Source: Balaenoptera acutorostrata
Taxonomy: Eukaryota; Chordata; Mammalia; Artiodactyla; Balaenopteridae
DNA length: 64,000 bases
Assembly (NCBI RefSeq): GCF_949987535.1
Contig: NC_080071.1
Location: forward strand, 24,885,032-24,949,031
Direction: 5' to 3'
How positions within the stretch are numbered: position 1 is the stretch's first letter; each line of letters begins with the position of its first letter. The notes under the pieces are model-generated. The model did not search any database. It had not been told where the DNA came from and was given only the letters and a program-made list of their open reading frames with translations. The translations under genes and the position numbers were made by a program. Shown here piece after piece: positions 38,646-48,790 of this stretch.

Positions 38646-38906
38646 TTCTTTTTCATTTATTTCTGATCTGATCTTTATGATTTCTTTCCTTCTGCTAATT
38701 TTGGGGTTTTTTTGTTCTTCTTTCTCTAATTGCTTTAGGTGTAAGGTTAGGTTGTTTATTTGAGATGTTTCTTGTTTCTTAGGGTAGGATTGTATTGCTA
38801 TAAACTTTCCTCTTTGAACTGCTTTTGTTGCATCCCATAGGTTTTGGATCGTCGTGTTTTCATTGTCATTTGTTTCTAGGTAATTTTTGATTTCCTCTGA
38901 ATGAAA

Positions 38907-39400
38907 TGTTTAAGTAGCACAATTTTGCAAAACAGTTTGCACTATCTAGTAAATTTAAATGTACACATATCCTTTGATTCAGCAATTTCAATTCTATATA
39001 TATAGCTTAGAGATACATACAAGAATTTTCACAGCAATACATTAATACTGAAAACAAATAAAATTTTAAAGCCTGGAAACAATCCAGAGGCCAAGAGTAC
39101 AATGGATTAAACAGTATATCTTGAAAGAATGTATCTTAAAAATTACAATATCATTTGAGGTAAAAATAAATGATCTAAAAATTGATAAACTTTTAAAAAC
39201 TCATAAAATTAAATGAAAACAGTAATTCACCAAAAGATACAGACAGTATGATTTTTATGTGCATAAAATTCAAAAATAGTAAAACGTAAAGTTCAAAATT
39301 AAAAAAATATCAGGGTAACTACATATATGATAAAACTATAAATAAGACAAGTGAATTGTTCCCATATGTTTTATGTTTGTCATGTATGATATGTTTTACA
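38907..39400 (+). mobile_element. Ancient L1 3' region, piece 3 of 3
   Basis: Continues the old sense L1 after the younger insertion: 'ATATCCTTTGATTCAGCAAT', 'GCCTGGAAACAATCCAGAGG', 'TACAATGGATTAAACAGTAT'. The end fades near 39400. Confidence 0.7.
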
Positions 39401-40800
39401 CCAAACAATCAAAATCAATGACAAAAGACATGCTCTACAAGTAAAATACTTATTGCATAATGGTGGCTCTATCTTGCATGCCCTTTAAGCTTTAACTGTA
39501 GTTCTAATTTTTATATATGGTTTGCTCAGCTTGCTACAGAAAATTACAATCAGTTAATATAAAATTTCATTTTTCCCAGTGAGTCTTACTAGTGTCATGC
39601 AAGAACACAATTTTTATGTTTACAGATGTAAAAAGATATGGCTTGAGGGTTCCTACAGTTTCTATTATATTATGTTACTTTAAATAGTAAATATAGTTCC
39701 AAATTTAAATATGTGCTTAAAGAGAGAAATAACAATGGAGACTGTAATGATATACAAATACTGTTAGCTCTTTATGGAACAGTCAAATCTACGTTTTGTT
39801 TTGTTTTGTGTAATTTTGTTTTATTGTCCTTTGGAAGGTATAAGGATGATAATCCAAACCTTTTAAACCTTTCAGGAGACATAAAATTTGAAGAGAATAC
39901 AAACTCACTTTTCAATTTTTGTGACTAAAATATATCACCATCTGCTTGGAAAAATTAATGAGTGACATTTTTCTTCTTAAAATATTTTTCAGTTTCTTGT
40001 AAAATTGCATATTTCTCATGAATAGAAAATCTAACAAGAGTCAGGTGGACAACCAAAATAGGCATTATAAGTAAGGAAACATTATGTACCCCAGAAAAAT
40101 CTTTTTGGACTTCCAAATAATATCCATATATGGATTATACCTCATTAACTAAAGAAATCATTTTTACTTAATAAGCTAATATTAATTCACCTGCCTCTGT
40201 TTTCAGTATGATCATTTTAGACAGTTACTACTACATGCATAAATCCATACAGAAAGGCGTGCATGCATACTCATACACACATGAAGTATCAAGTCAAAGT
40301 TTAGTTATGGCTATAACTAATCTAGTAAATGAGATGAAAATAAAGCAAAAATCATTTAGTCATAAGAAAATTTTAAGACCTTGACTTCACAGTGAAATTG
40401 AACTTTTAAAAAGCCCCAAGCTCTAATAAAGCAAGGATTCATTATCAAAAGTCTCTATGAAAAGGAAACAAAGAATATATTAATGACTTGAAGAGACTAA
40501 AAATAAGATGACCTCCATCTTTAAAAGGAGAACATGGAATTATGAAAATATCTGGTAAAGACACATTTAATACAATTTAACTTGAGAAATTGCATTGCCT
40601 TCAGAAATTACCATCCTGGACATATCACCCTGAGACATATCCCTGGTCATAGATTAATCTGAGCATTCTGGCTTTTGTTAATAATATTCTAAAAGTATTG
40701 TAGCACCGTTTAGTTACAATTCCATTCCAAATAGGGACAAACTTAATAAAAAGGTTTTCTAAAAATAAAATAAACCTAAGTTTATTTTGGGCTGTATCTC
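39401..40800. other. Non-genic, nothing recognised
   Basis: AT-rich, no gene or classifiable repeat. Confidence 0.5.
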
Positions 40801-40804
40801 TGTA

Positions 40805-41120
40805 TTAATTAGGACTGTAAGTTTCAATTAACAGAAATGAACTCAAGCTAGATTCAGATATAAGGAAACAAACAGAAAAGTCCCAACATTATAAATAAAT
40901 CACAGGTATATTATAACTCCAAAGGAGAAAATATGCAGCTGAACTTTATGAACAAGAAATTTCACTGGCAGTTTCTCTCTCTGTGAACTGGCTCTCTCGG
41001 CCTCTCAGTCCCCACCATGCAGTGGGTAGAAGAGAGTCACCCCACACTTGTAAGTTCACAGTTGCCCCTAACTGAACAAGGATATACTACAATCAATTAT
41101 GAATTCCTGGGAAGAAAAAA
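40805..41120. repeat. Possible unclassified interspersed repeat
   Basis: 'GTATTAATTAGGACTGTAAG' followed by 'CTCTCTCTGTGAACTGG' and 'CCACCATGCAGTGGG' looks like a worn interspersed element I have seen in mammalian DNA, but I cannot name it. Confidence 0.25.
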
Positions 41121-41689
41121 CTTTTTTCTTCTCAGGTTGAAGAGTTCTCTTTTGGTTCAGCTCGAATAGGAATACTGATTATGTACTCAAGTATAGCTGA
41201 CAAAAGGCAATTGCAGTAGTGGCTATTTGTAAATTGGAAAAATACTCCAGGGGATTATTTATTATAATCCCAGTAGGTGTTTATATCCCACTACCCTGGG
41301 CCCATTTACTAACCCAGGAATTTGAATTATCTCAAGGAGTCTGTATTTGGACCTGTAGTAATTGTATTATTACAACATTGTACAGATTAACAGACTTATG
41401 CTAATGTATATGTTTTTGGCTTAATAGGACATTTTCATTGTATTTTGAAGGGAATCAAGTAGTGAGCTTCCTACTCTTGTGACTGCCCTGTGAGGAAGTC
41501 TGTGAGATAAGTGGACCTTAGGGTACCCGTCTTCCTGACTATATGGATGATCCAGTAACCTTTGAAGGTAATATGAAGGAAGCAAGTAGAGTTTTATTGT
41601 TTACACTGGATTTATCTTTGGTGTATACTTCCTTTCACAGATGGTGAGCTATTTAGGGGCCAAGAAGACAAAGTTTTCAAAGGTACTAT

Positions 41690-41920
41690 AGCATAGAGAT
41701 TATATGTACTGCTGTTAGAGATATACTATCACAGTCCAAACTACAGCTTTGTCATTTACTAGTTACATGGCGTCCATCAGGTTAATTAACCTATCTGTTC
41801 TGAAGTTTCCTCATCTTTAAATCTGGGATAAAAATAGATTAAATAAATTAATTCTAGTAAACTGCTTAGAACCATGCCTGGAAGATTGTAGGAATGTTCT
41901 GGTTGTTTTATAAGGGGTGA
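41690..41920 (+). mobile_element. MIR SINE, sense
   Basis: MIR order is visible: 'TTTGTCATTTACTAGTTACA', 'GTTAATTAACCTATCTG', 'AGTTTCCTCATCTTTAAATC', 'CTGCTTAGAACCATGCCTGG'. The tRNA-like head is worn. Confidence 0.85.
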
Positions 41921-42199
41921 TTTTACAAGGTGCTACATTCCTGGCTTGCTAACTCTGTGTAAGAAAGCCAGGTACCAAGGCTGATCCACCATGAAGGCAA
42001 TTAAAGTTGTTTCTGAGGTGTTTCTGACTTTCCAAGGCTCATCAACATATCTTTGTATTTTTCTCTCCTTAAAGCATAACCCAAACTGTATAAGTTTCAA
42101 GCCGAATAGAACTTAATTCCACCCCTGGTCAAGTAGGGTGGACCCAATCCAGATAACTATTCAGAACTTTAAGAATAACTACTTTATTCTTATAAGAAT

Positions 42200-42212
42200 A
42201 AGAATAACAACA
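42200..42212 (+). repeat. Target-site duplication of CHR SINE copy 4 (left)
   Basis: AAGAATAACAACA is repeated exactly at 42541-42553 after the SINE. Confidence 0.95.
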
Positions 42213-42540
42213 GGGCTTCCCTGGTGGCGCAGTGGTTGAGAATCTGCCTGCTAATGCAGGGGACACGGGTTCGAGCCCTGGTCTGGGAAGATCCCACATG
42301 CCACGGAGAAGCTGGGCCCGTGAGCCACAACTACTGAGCCTGCGTGTCTGGAGCCTGTGCCCTGCAACGGGAGGGGCCGCGATAGTGAAAGGCCCGCGCA
42401 CCGCGATGAAGAGCGATCCCCGCACCGCGATGAAGAGTGGCCCCCGCTTGCCGCAACCAGAGAAAGCCCTCGCACGAACCGAAGACCCAACACAGCCATA
42501 AATAAATAAATAAATAAAGTAGCTATAAAAAAAAAAAAAA
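42213..42540 (+). mobile_element. CHR-type tRNA-derived SINE, copy 4 (young form)
   Basis: It begins GGGCTTCCCTGGTGGCGCAG. The B box GGTTCGAGCCC lies near 42268. The CpG-rich body is close to copy 1, with most CpGs kept, which suggests recent insertion. An internal 24-bp segment is duplicated in tandem (42397-42444). The tail is composite: AAATAAATAAATAAATAAA, then GTAGCTAT, then an A-run of about 16. Perfect 13-bp target duplications flank it. The 141-codon reverse frame and 89-codon forward frame over it are by-products of the SINE. Confidence 0.97.
42397..42444 (+). repeat. 24-bp tandem duplication inside the SINE
   Basis: Units 42397-42420 and 42421-42444 both begin CGCACCGCGATGAAGAG and differ only in the next few bases (CGATCCC versus TGGCCCC). 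Copy 1 has a single unit. Confidence 0.95.
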
Positions 42541-42542
42541 AA

Positions 42543-42598
42543 GAATAACAACAACTTTAAGAATACAGGAGAATAACAACAACTTTAAGAATACAGGA
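42543..42598 (+). repeat. Perfect 28-bp tandem duplication next to the SINE
   Basis: Units 42543-42570 and 42571-42598 are identical (starting GAATAACAACAACTTTAAG). The first unit overlaps the right target duplication of the SINE. Confidence 0.95.
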
Positions 42599-42599
42599 G

Positions 42600-43075
42600 T
42601 TATACAGTAAGGTTGTGACCATGACAAAGTGTAGAAAATGTTATTATTTTAACTGCTGACTCCAGAGTCCCTTTAGGGGAGAGAGCTATCATTGAGAAAA
42701 GAGCAGAATTTCTTGAAATAGTGGATGGGACTTCCAGACCCTGGCTGGCCAGCACTAAGCCGCGAAAGGAAAAAGAAATTAGAAGAAATTGCTCTATGTA
42801 ATCAAAGGCAGAAGAATTTGAGGTTCCCCAAGCAATCTGCAAAATGAAGGTAGAGGAAGGGAAAGGGGAAAAAGAAAAGTTGCACTTTGAGCAAAGTGCA
42901 GGGAGTCTTCTAAATTCTCAATGAAGTCTTTTAAATTAGTAAAAGTTGTGGGAGTGAGTATTTATTTTGGGAACTGAAGAGGCAGCTGAGTTCCACCCCT
43001 GGTTAGCCTATGAGGACACAAGGCCTCAAAAAATGTAATGACCCCGGGAGTATGTATAAGTCTCAGACAGTGTGC
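42600..43075. other. Non-genic, nothing recognised
   Basis: No gene or classifiable repeat seen. Confidence 0.5.
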
Positions 43076-43079
43076 CATA

Positions 43080-43430
43080 GCTTGTGTGCTCCCAGAGACA
43101 GATGCTGAGATGAGGGTTCTAGTGCAAATAGTTTATTTGGGAGGAGAAGAAACCCCAACTAGGAAGGGAGGAAATGAGACAAGGAAGGAAAGGCAGCCGC
43201 AAAATGTTCATTATTAAGCCATGTACCACTGTGGGTGACTGGACTTAATCCTGTTGGGGAAAAGGAAGCCAGTGTGAAACATATACCTCAGAGTTATTCT
43301 CCCCGAAAGACTGGGGTATTTATGCATCATTCCTGTCAATCATTGGTTAAGGGCTACTCTCAGAGGGTATTTCTTGGCACTTCTGCCCTAAGAGATAGAA
43401 GTAAATATGCAGGTGCTGGAAGCTGAAAGC
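43080..43430. repeat. Possible unclassified repeat related to 6085-6265
   Basis: 'CTAGTGCAAATAGTTTATTT' followed by a purine-rich part (GGAAGGGAGGAAATGAGACA) resembles the piece at 6185-6240. Family unknown. A 63-codon frame at 43235-43426 shows no domain. Confidence 0.3.
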
Positions 43431-43439
43431 TAAATGAGG

Positions 43440-46225
43440 ATATGGACAGGGCACCAACATCATCTGCCCCAGTGGAATTTTGATTTCCATTGGCTCTGGA
43501 ATTGACAGGAGTTTCAAGAGAAGTGCACTAGATTTCTGAAGCTCAGAGGAACTTCCAATGTCTCCTGAACTGCATTATAGTATTTTACTTAGTTTTAAAT
43601 TTACACCCACAAAGCACTGATTTTTTTAAATAAAGTCTTTACACAGATATGGCTGGGAAATAAAGTCATGTGAGAGTGAGCCAGATACGCATTTTTCCCC
43701 TGAATCATTCAGCTTCTAATGATTCTCTTCTAAATGTCCACTTTCTTTGTCCAAAGTCTTTCTATATTGAGATGGTTTCTCTTTTGCATAATGCCACTAA
43801 AATTAGTCTAAAGACTCTTGCCCTCCAATTTTTAATGCATAACCTTTAAAATGATATTTAAAGACATCTGTTTTCGCCAAGAATTGCTTATCTATTTGAA
43901 ATGCTCTTACTTCTGTCTCTATTTCTATAATTCCATAATCTGCAGTATTAGGGTTTTATTCTTCTTGTTTTTGAAAAGAAAGAAAAAAATCCAGATGCAG
44001 CCCAAACAGAAAAGATTCCTAGAATTATAAAGAAATGCAGATACCATTCCATTGTCAGCATAACACTTTTAAACATATGCACACCCCTTACTCCAATTCT
44101 AGTAGCTAAAAGCTTAACTGCTTAACCATCTCACGTGGTATTGAGTAGTCTCTGTAGGCATCATGTTTGATATGTGTAAATGTTCAATACATACCTATAA
44201 ACTGATGTGTAGGAAAAAGAAAAACGATCACTTACTTCATTTATTTTGAAATGATACACTTAAAGTTTAATAGAAACAGAAATGTGAATAAATTCAATAA
44301 TTTGGGGAATATGCATTATCCTTCTTTCAATCATCTCTCTAAAAGTTATTAATTTTTGGTTTTCCATCTAGTGTTTCATTTAGCTTTTTATTTTCTCATA
44401 GTTTCAACCCCAGTATTGAATTTTCTTTGGCCTGAAAACATTTTAGTTCCTTTCCCAGTGAACAACGACTTCCTTTTCTTCCATCCTTTAACTTCCACAA
44501 TAGAGTCTCTAATACTGGGGGCCATCCCGGCCTCCATGATTATGAAGACAGCTCTGGTTCTCTTCCTTCATAGTTCCACAAGGGTTATCAACCTGCTTTT
44601 TCTCTACTTCAGGTAGAAGTTTTTCTTCTGTACCAATTATCCTCCTATCTTTGTCCTCTGAAGAATTGGTCTTCCACTCCCAGCTATTTTCTCTCTTAGG
44701 GTAAGTTTTCTGTCTGGGTCATTTTGCTTATTTCTCTACCCTCTTAAAAACTGGATTCCTTTGCCTTAGAGGATTCTCAATTTCACATACTATTTGACAT
44801 GTTTAAAATTTCTTCGATTCTAAGAGAATTTTGTTTTGCTGCTATTTGAGAAGCGCAAAGCAGGTCATCAGTTCAAAAACACAGAAACATATGTTACCTA
44901 AAGAAAGAACCCACAGCTTTATTTTGCAGGTGCTATAAAAATCATCTTGTGGTGAATTATCCAACTGGGTTTTATCTCCCCTTAACCACTAGTAGGTACA
45001 AATTCTGGAAATTATGAACACTGCAAACACTTTACCAATGATTAAGAAGTATTTCTTAATTATAGTCAACTAGTGCTGTAATTTGTTGGCTATACCCTAA
45101 TATTTATCTTCCTAACAACACTAAAGATGATTGACTACATATATGAAAACAGATTCTTTATGAAAATAACTTTCATTGCCTAAATATTTGTCTTAAGAAC
45201 ACTAATATTTTGTTAGAAAAGGTTGACAGTTGTCACAAACCCGTGGTATAGGAGGACAGGACAATGACATCCAGAAGATAGGAATGGAGTACACAATGAC
45301 CTTTTGACTCACCCATGAAATGATTATTCTCATATAATCAATTAAGAAGAGGGAACCCTGGCAATCCCACAGAATGAATGTAATCTTTCCTGCCATGGGG
45401 CAGAACACGTATGTACTTGGAGGGATTCAGACTTTTCCCCAAACGGTAGTAGCAGGTAATAGGGAATTCAAGTCAGAGCAAAACATTTTGAGATTGCCTA
45501 GAGACTCTCTCCACCTACCCTCTGGACTTGACAGTAAAACCAAGAAAGCATATACAGTAGCAAATCTGGCAAGGAGAGACTTTGGCTAAGTTTCCTATCC
45601 TGGGCCACCAGGAATATTTTCTCATTTAACCTATACACATGAAGCTACTATGGTTTCTTCATCCTTCTCAGCTGAGTCATTGTAATTAGAAGGGGGTTCA
45701 AATCAAGATCAGTATCAAGCCTACACTTCAGGGAGCTGACAGCCCCTCAGACTACATAGACTGCAGAGGGGGAGAGTGTTGGTCCTTTATAAGTGATTAG
45801 GCAGTGATTAATTACTGATTGACCACGGTGACAGGCATTCAGGTGGGAGGAATCCAGGCCTCCTAGTTGATGATGGAGGGACATTTCTTAGCTGTTGTTA
45901 TGTTTTATCTTCTCAAATATGTTACTGTTATTTGATATGTGACAACAGATTTCTGTTCTGTCCTTCACTCCCTGCCCTTTGCACCCTTTCTGCACAGTTA
46001 AGCAGTGTTTTATTGTCTGCCTTCTAGCCCCTCTATACCCATGTACTATAAAATACAGTGGCATTATTCAACATTCATTGAGAGTAGAAGACTTTGTAGT
46101 TTACGATGGTGATATTGATATCCGTACTCATCAGTTTGTATAGATATATGCGATACTAAAAAACTTTAATTGGCAAGAATTTTTGAGCATCTAACTATCT
46201 AATATTAATCATTGAGGAATAGAAA
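43440..46225. other. Non-genic, nothing recognised
   Basis: No gene, RNA or classifiable repeat. Frames of up to 86 codons have no domain. Confidence 0.5.
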
Positions 46226-46229
46226 TCAT

Positions 46230-46689
46230 CTTAGTAATAATAAAGCATCAACCGTGCCCTCAAAGAATCTATAATCTAATGGGCAAGTAAACAAGTTGCT
46301 GTAGCGTGATATCAACCTACACAGAGAGTGCTGAGAAAGGACCCCTAACCCAGACTCGGGATGAAGGGATATGAAATAGAGTATAAATATTACATTGTGG
46401 GCCTCTTGGAGGAGAAGATGCCTGAATTATGTTTACAAGGATGAACAGGAAATATTTAAAATGAGCATAGGAGGACAATCTAGGCTGATAATCAAGAAGA
46501 TAACATGGTATGCTTTAGGAAACTAACAAGTATGGCTTAAGTATGCTTTAGGGAACTAGTAAGTATGGGTCACGCATGTTGAGAGTTGAGGCAGAAAAGA
46601 TAGGCTGGTGTGGGATCATGGAGATCCTTAGATGCCATGACCAGGAGCCCAGTCTCTAACAAGGTGGGAGACAGAAAACCAATGAATGA
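46230..46689 (+). mobile_element. L2 LINE 3' region, segment 1
   Basis: The end of an old L2 in sense orientation: 'GTGCCCTCAAAGAATCTATA', 'ATCTAATGGGCAAGTAAACA', 'CTTGGAGGAGAAGATGCCTG', 'GATCCTTAGATGCCATGACC'. It is cut at 46689 by a solo LTR. It is part of one L2 that can be followed to about 48.79 kb. Confidence 0.7.
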
Positions 46690-46745
46690 TGCTATGGACT
46701 GAATTGGGTCCCTTCCTCAAATTTATATTTTGAAGCCCTAACCCC

Positions 46746-46779
46746 CAAATACAGTCAGCCCTAGCCCTGACTGTATTTG
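46746..46779. repeat. 13-bp-arm hairpin inside the LTR
   Basis: CAAATACAGTCAG (46746-46758) and CTGACTGTATTTG (46767-46779) are exact reverse complements around CCCTAGCC. The right arm fits the normal LTR text ('GACTGTATTTG' before a G-rich part); the left arm replaces the expected sequence. Confidence 0.9.
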
Positions 46780-46899
46780 AAGATGGGTGTTTTAGGAAAT
46801 AATTCAGGTTAAATAAGGTCATAAAAGTAGGGTCCTAATATGATAGGATTGGTAGCCTTATAAGAAGAGAAAGATCACTCTCTTTTCATTTCTCTATCT

Positions 46900-47030
46900 C
46901 TAGATACAGATATAAATAGATAGAGATAGAGAGATATAGATATAGACAGATACAGATATAGACAGAGATAGAGATAGATAGATTGATATAGATATAAAGA
47001 TAAACAAAAATAGATATAGATATATCTACA
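46900..47030. repeat. (GATA)n/(GATATA)n microsatellite
   Basis: About 130 bp of AGATAGATATAGA-type units, with (ACAGATA)-like variants. It gives long but meaningless reverse frames rich in Ile, Ser and Tyr. Confidence 0.9.
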
Positions 47031-47237
47031 TGTACCCACTGAGGAAAACCTACATAAGAACATAGGTAGAAGGCAGCTGTCTGCAAGCCAGAGAGGATTC
47101 TCACCAGACCCTGACCATGCTGGAACCCTGATCTCGGACTTCTGGCCTCCAGTACGGCGAGAAAGTAAATTTCTGTTGTTTAAGCCACCTAGTCTGTGGA
47201 TTTTGTTATGGAAACCTGAGCAAACTAAGACAAATGA

Positions 47238-47470
47238 TGTTAAATAGGGGAGAGGCATGATCAGATGTATATTACGTGAAGAGGTTACTATTAGATAGAG
47301 TAGTAGTAGAATGCAGAGGGAGTAAGACTAGAGGTAGATCATTTAGGAGGCTGCATATTACCCAAATAACAAGCAAGGAGAACCTCAACTAAGGTGTGGG
47401 CAAAGGGATGGAGTGAAGACACTGGAATGGAGAACTTAGTGACACAATGGATGCTGTGGATAAAAGTTTG
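47238..47470 (+). mobile_element. L2 LINE 3' region, segment 2
   Basis: The L2 resumes after the LTR: 'GAGGCATGATCAGATGTATA', 'TTTAGGAGGCTGCATATTAC'. Confidence 0.65.
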
Positions 47471-47925
47471 AAGTTAGGATGTTAAAATTCTGTCTTATGC
47501 TTGGTTTATATGAAGAAAACTTTTCAGACAAATTGTCCACTTTGTAAGTGTTATTTAATACAACCCAGAAATCTGCTTAATTGGGTACATGAAAGCTGCA
47601 GCGTGTCACAAAATGCTGAAAGCAAATGAAAGAGTAAAGTCATTTCTGTCAGTTCCTATGGATTCCTGTTCTTCTCACAGGCTGTCTAGCTCATGGCTGT
47701 CTTACACACTGGCTCAGTGGGTAAGCCAGTGTCAATTCAAGTTGTAAACATCTGAAAAGATAAATTTCAATCTTGATTTTTTTTTTAATATAAATAGAAG
47801 TCCTAATATTTTCTTCCTTCACTTCACCTGCTCACCTGTGGTTTGTATCATACCCTGGAAAAGACTGGTATACTGACATGTTGCCAATCAGTGAACTGAC
47901 TGTGACAGAAAGGGAGAGAAAAGTG
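47471..47925. other. Unclassified gap within the L2
   Basis: The L2 text is not recognisable here. It includes a 9-bp hairpin (ACACTGGCT … AGCCAGTGT, 47706-47731). It may be an unrecognised insertion or simply decayed L2. Confidence 0.4.
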
Positions 47926-47929
47926 ATAG

Positions 47930-48209
47930 AAAAAGGATTTCAACTTGGACCATACTGAGTCTGAAATGCCTATGAGACATCCAAGTAATAACCAGTAGAT
48001 AGTTGTATATTCAGGTTTAGATACCTGAGATCTAGAGAGATCTGCACGGAAACCATCAGTATCCTATTGGTTATTTATACCTAGAAAAGGATGGCATTAC
48101 CCATAAAATAGTTTGTAGTATAAGGAGAGAAGAAGGCCATGGATGGGTACCTGAAGAACATGAAGAATAAGAAGCCAAGGAGGAAGAAGATCCCAGGAAT
48201 GAGTTTGAG
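47930..48209 (+). mobile_element. L2 LINE 3' region, segment 3
   Basis: 'GCCTATGAGACATCCAAGTA', 'ACCTGAGATCTAGAGAGATC' and 'AGAAGGCCATGGATGGGTAC' follow the L2 3' order. Confidence 0.7.
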
Positions 48210-48450
48210 AATAAGAATAGCTAATATGTATATAATACTACATACCTAGCAATGTTCTTAATGCCTCTAGATGTGCTATTTCAATTTTCACAACTCCTGG
48301 AAGTAGATACCATTGTTACCCTCACTGTTTTACACAGAAATTTTAACTGGTACCCTTGAGTTCACAAAACAATTGAAGGAGTCAGAATTTGAACACAGGC
48401 AATCTGTCTCCAGAGTCAGAATAATTAACCATTATTTCACCTAAGTAGGA
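48210..48450 (-). mobile_element. MIR SINE, antisense, within L2
   Basis: 'GAATAGCTAATATGTATATA', 'CACAACTCCTGGAAGTAGAT', 'GAATTTGAACACAGGCAATC' match MIR in reverse orientation. L2 text continues on both sides, so the MIR was inserted into the L2. Confidence 0.75.
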
Positions 48451-48790
48451 TGAAAACCAGAGAAAAACATGTCACAGAAAGTAGTGTGAGGAAAAGTTTC
48501 AACAATAAGATAATAGTCAATAGTGGCAACTGCTCAGGTAGGTCATGTAAGATAAGGGTTGAGATGCATGCATTGGATTTAAACACAGAGGAGCCACATT
48601 GTTGAGGACGGTTTGAGACAGTGGAGACATGGAGTAGGGTAGCAAGGCTGGGAGATGAGTTTAATGAGAAGATACATGACTGGGAGGAGAGGCTGTGAAA
48701 ACACTAACTGTTCAACCGTCTTTCCAGAAATTGAACTCTTAGAAAAACGAGAGATGAGATGGCTGTTAGAAGAAAGATACAGGTGTATGG
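48451..48790 (+). mobile_element. L2 LINE 3' region, segment 4
   Basis: 'GCTCAGGTAGGTCATGTAAG', 'TGAGATGCATGCATTGGATT', 'GACTGGGAGGAGAGGCTGTG' continue the L2. The 78-codon reverse frame here is incidental. Confidence 0.65.

Larger units (their letters stand above)
35471..38898 (-). mobile_element. Cetartiodactyl-type L1, antisense, 5'-truncated (3.4 kb)
   Basis: A fairly young L1 insertion read on the minus strand. It is truncated in the linker after the endonuclease domain and runs through RT and C-terminal ORF2 to a 3'UTR whose T-run starts at about 35471. GAATGAAA occurs at both borders (35463-35470 and 38899-38906), consistent with a short target duplication. It splits an older sense L1. 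Its 3'UTR carries a quasi-palindrome (35701-35734) that the other L1 in this window lacks. Confidence 0.9.
46690..47232 (+). mobile_element. MaLR-type solo LTR (MLT1-like)
   Basis: A 543-bp LTR beginning TGCTATGGACTGAATTG and ending AACTAAGACA. It has 'GTAAATTTCTGTTGTTTAAG' near the 3' end and is flanked by the 5-bp target duplication AATGA (46685-46689, 47233-47237). No internal retroviral-like region accompanies it, so it is a solo LTR left by recombination. It contains a GATA-like microsatellite (46900-47030) that inflates its length and a short perfect hairpin (46746-46779). It lies inside an older L2. Exact subfamily not resolved. Confidence 0.85.

Noticed and set aside
36120..38763. Forward-strand frames over 36-38.8 kb
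   Set aside because: They are antisense shadows of the minus-strand L1 ORF2.
42129..42554. 141-codon reverse frame and 89-codon forward frame
   Set aside because: Both lie within CHR SINE copy 4; its GC-rich body is open in several frames. The same frames appear in copy 1 at 19952-20278.
46875..47258. 127-codon reverse frame rich in Ile/Tyr/Leu/Ser repeats
   Set aside because: It is a translation of the GATA microsatellite inside the LTR.
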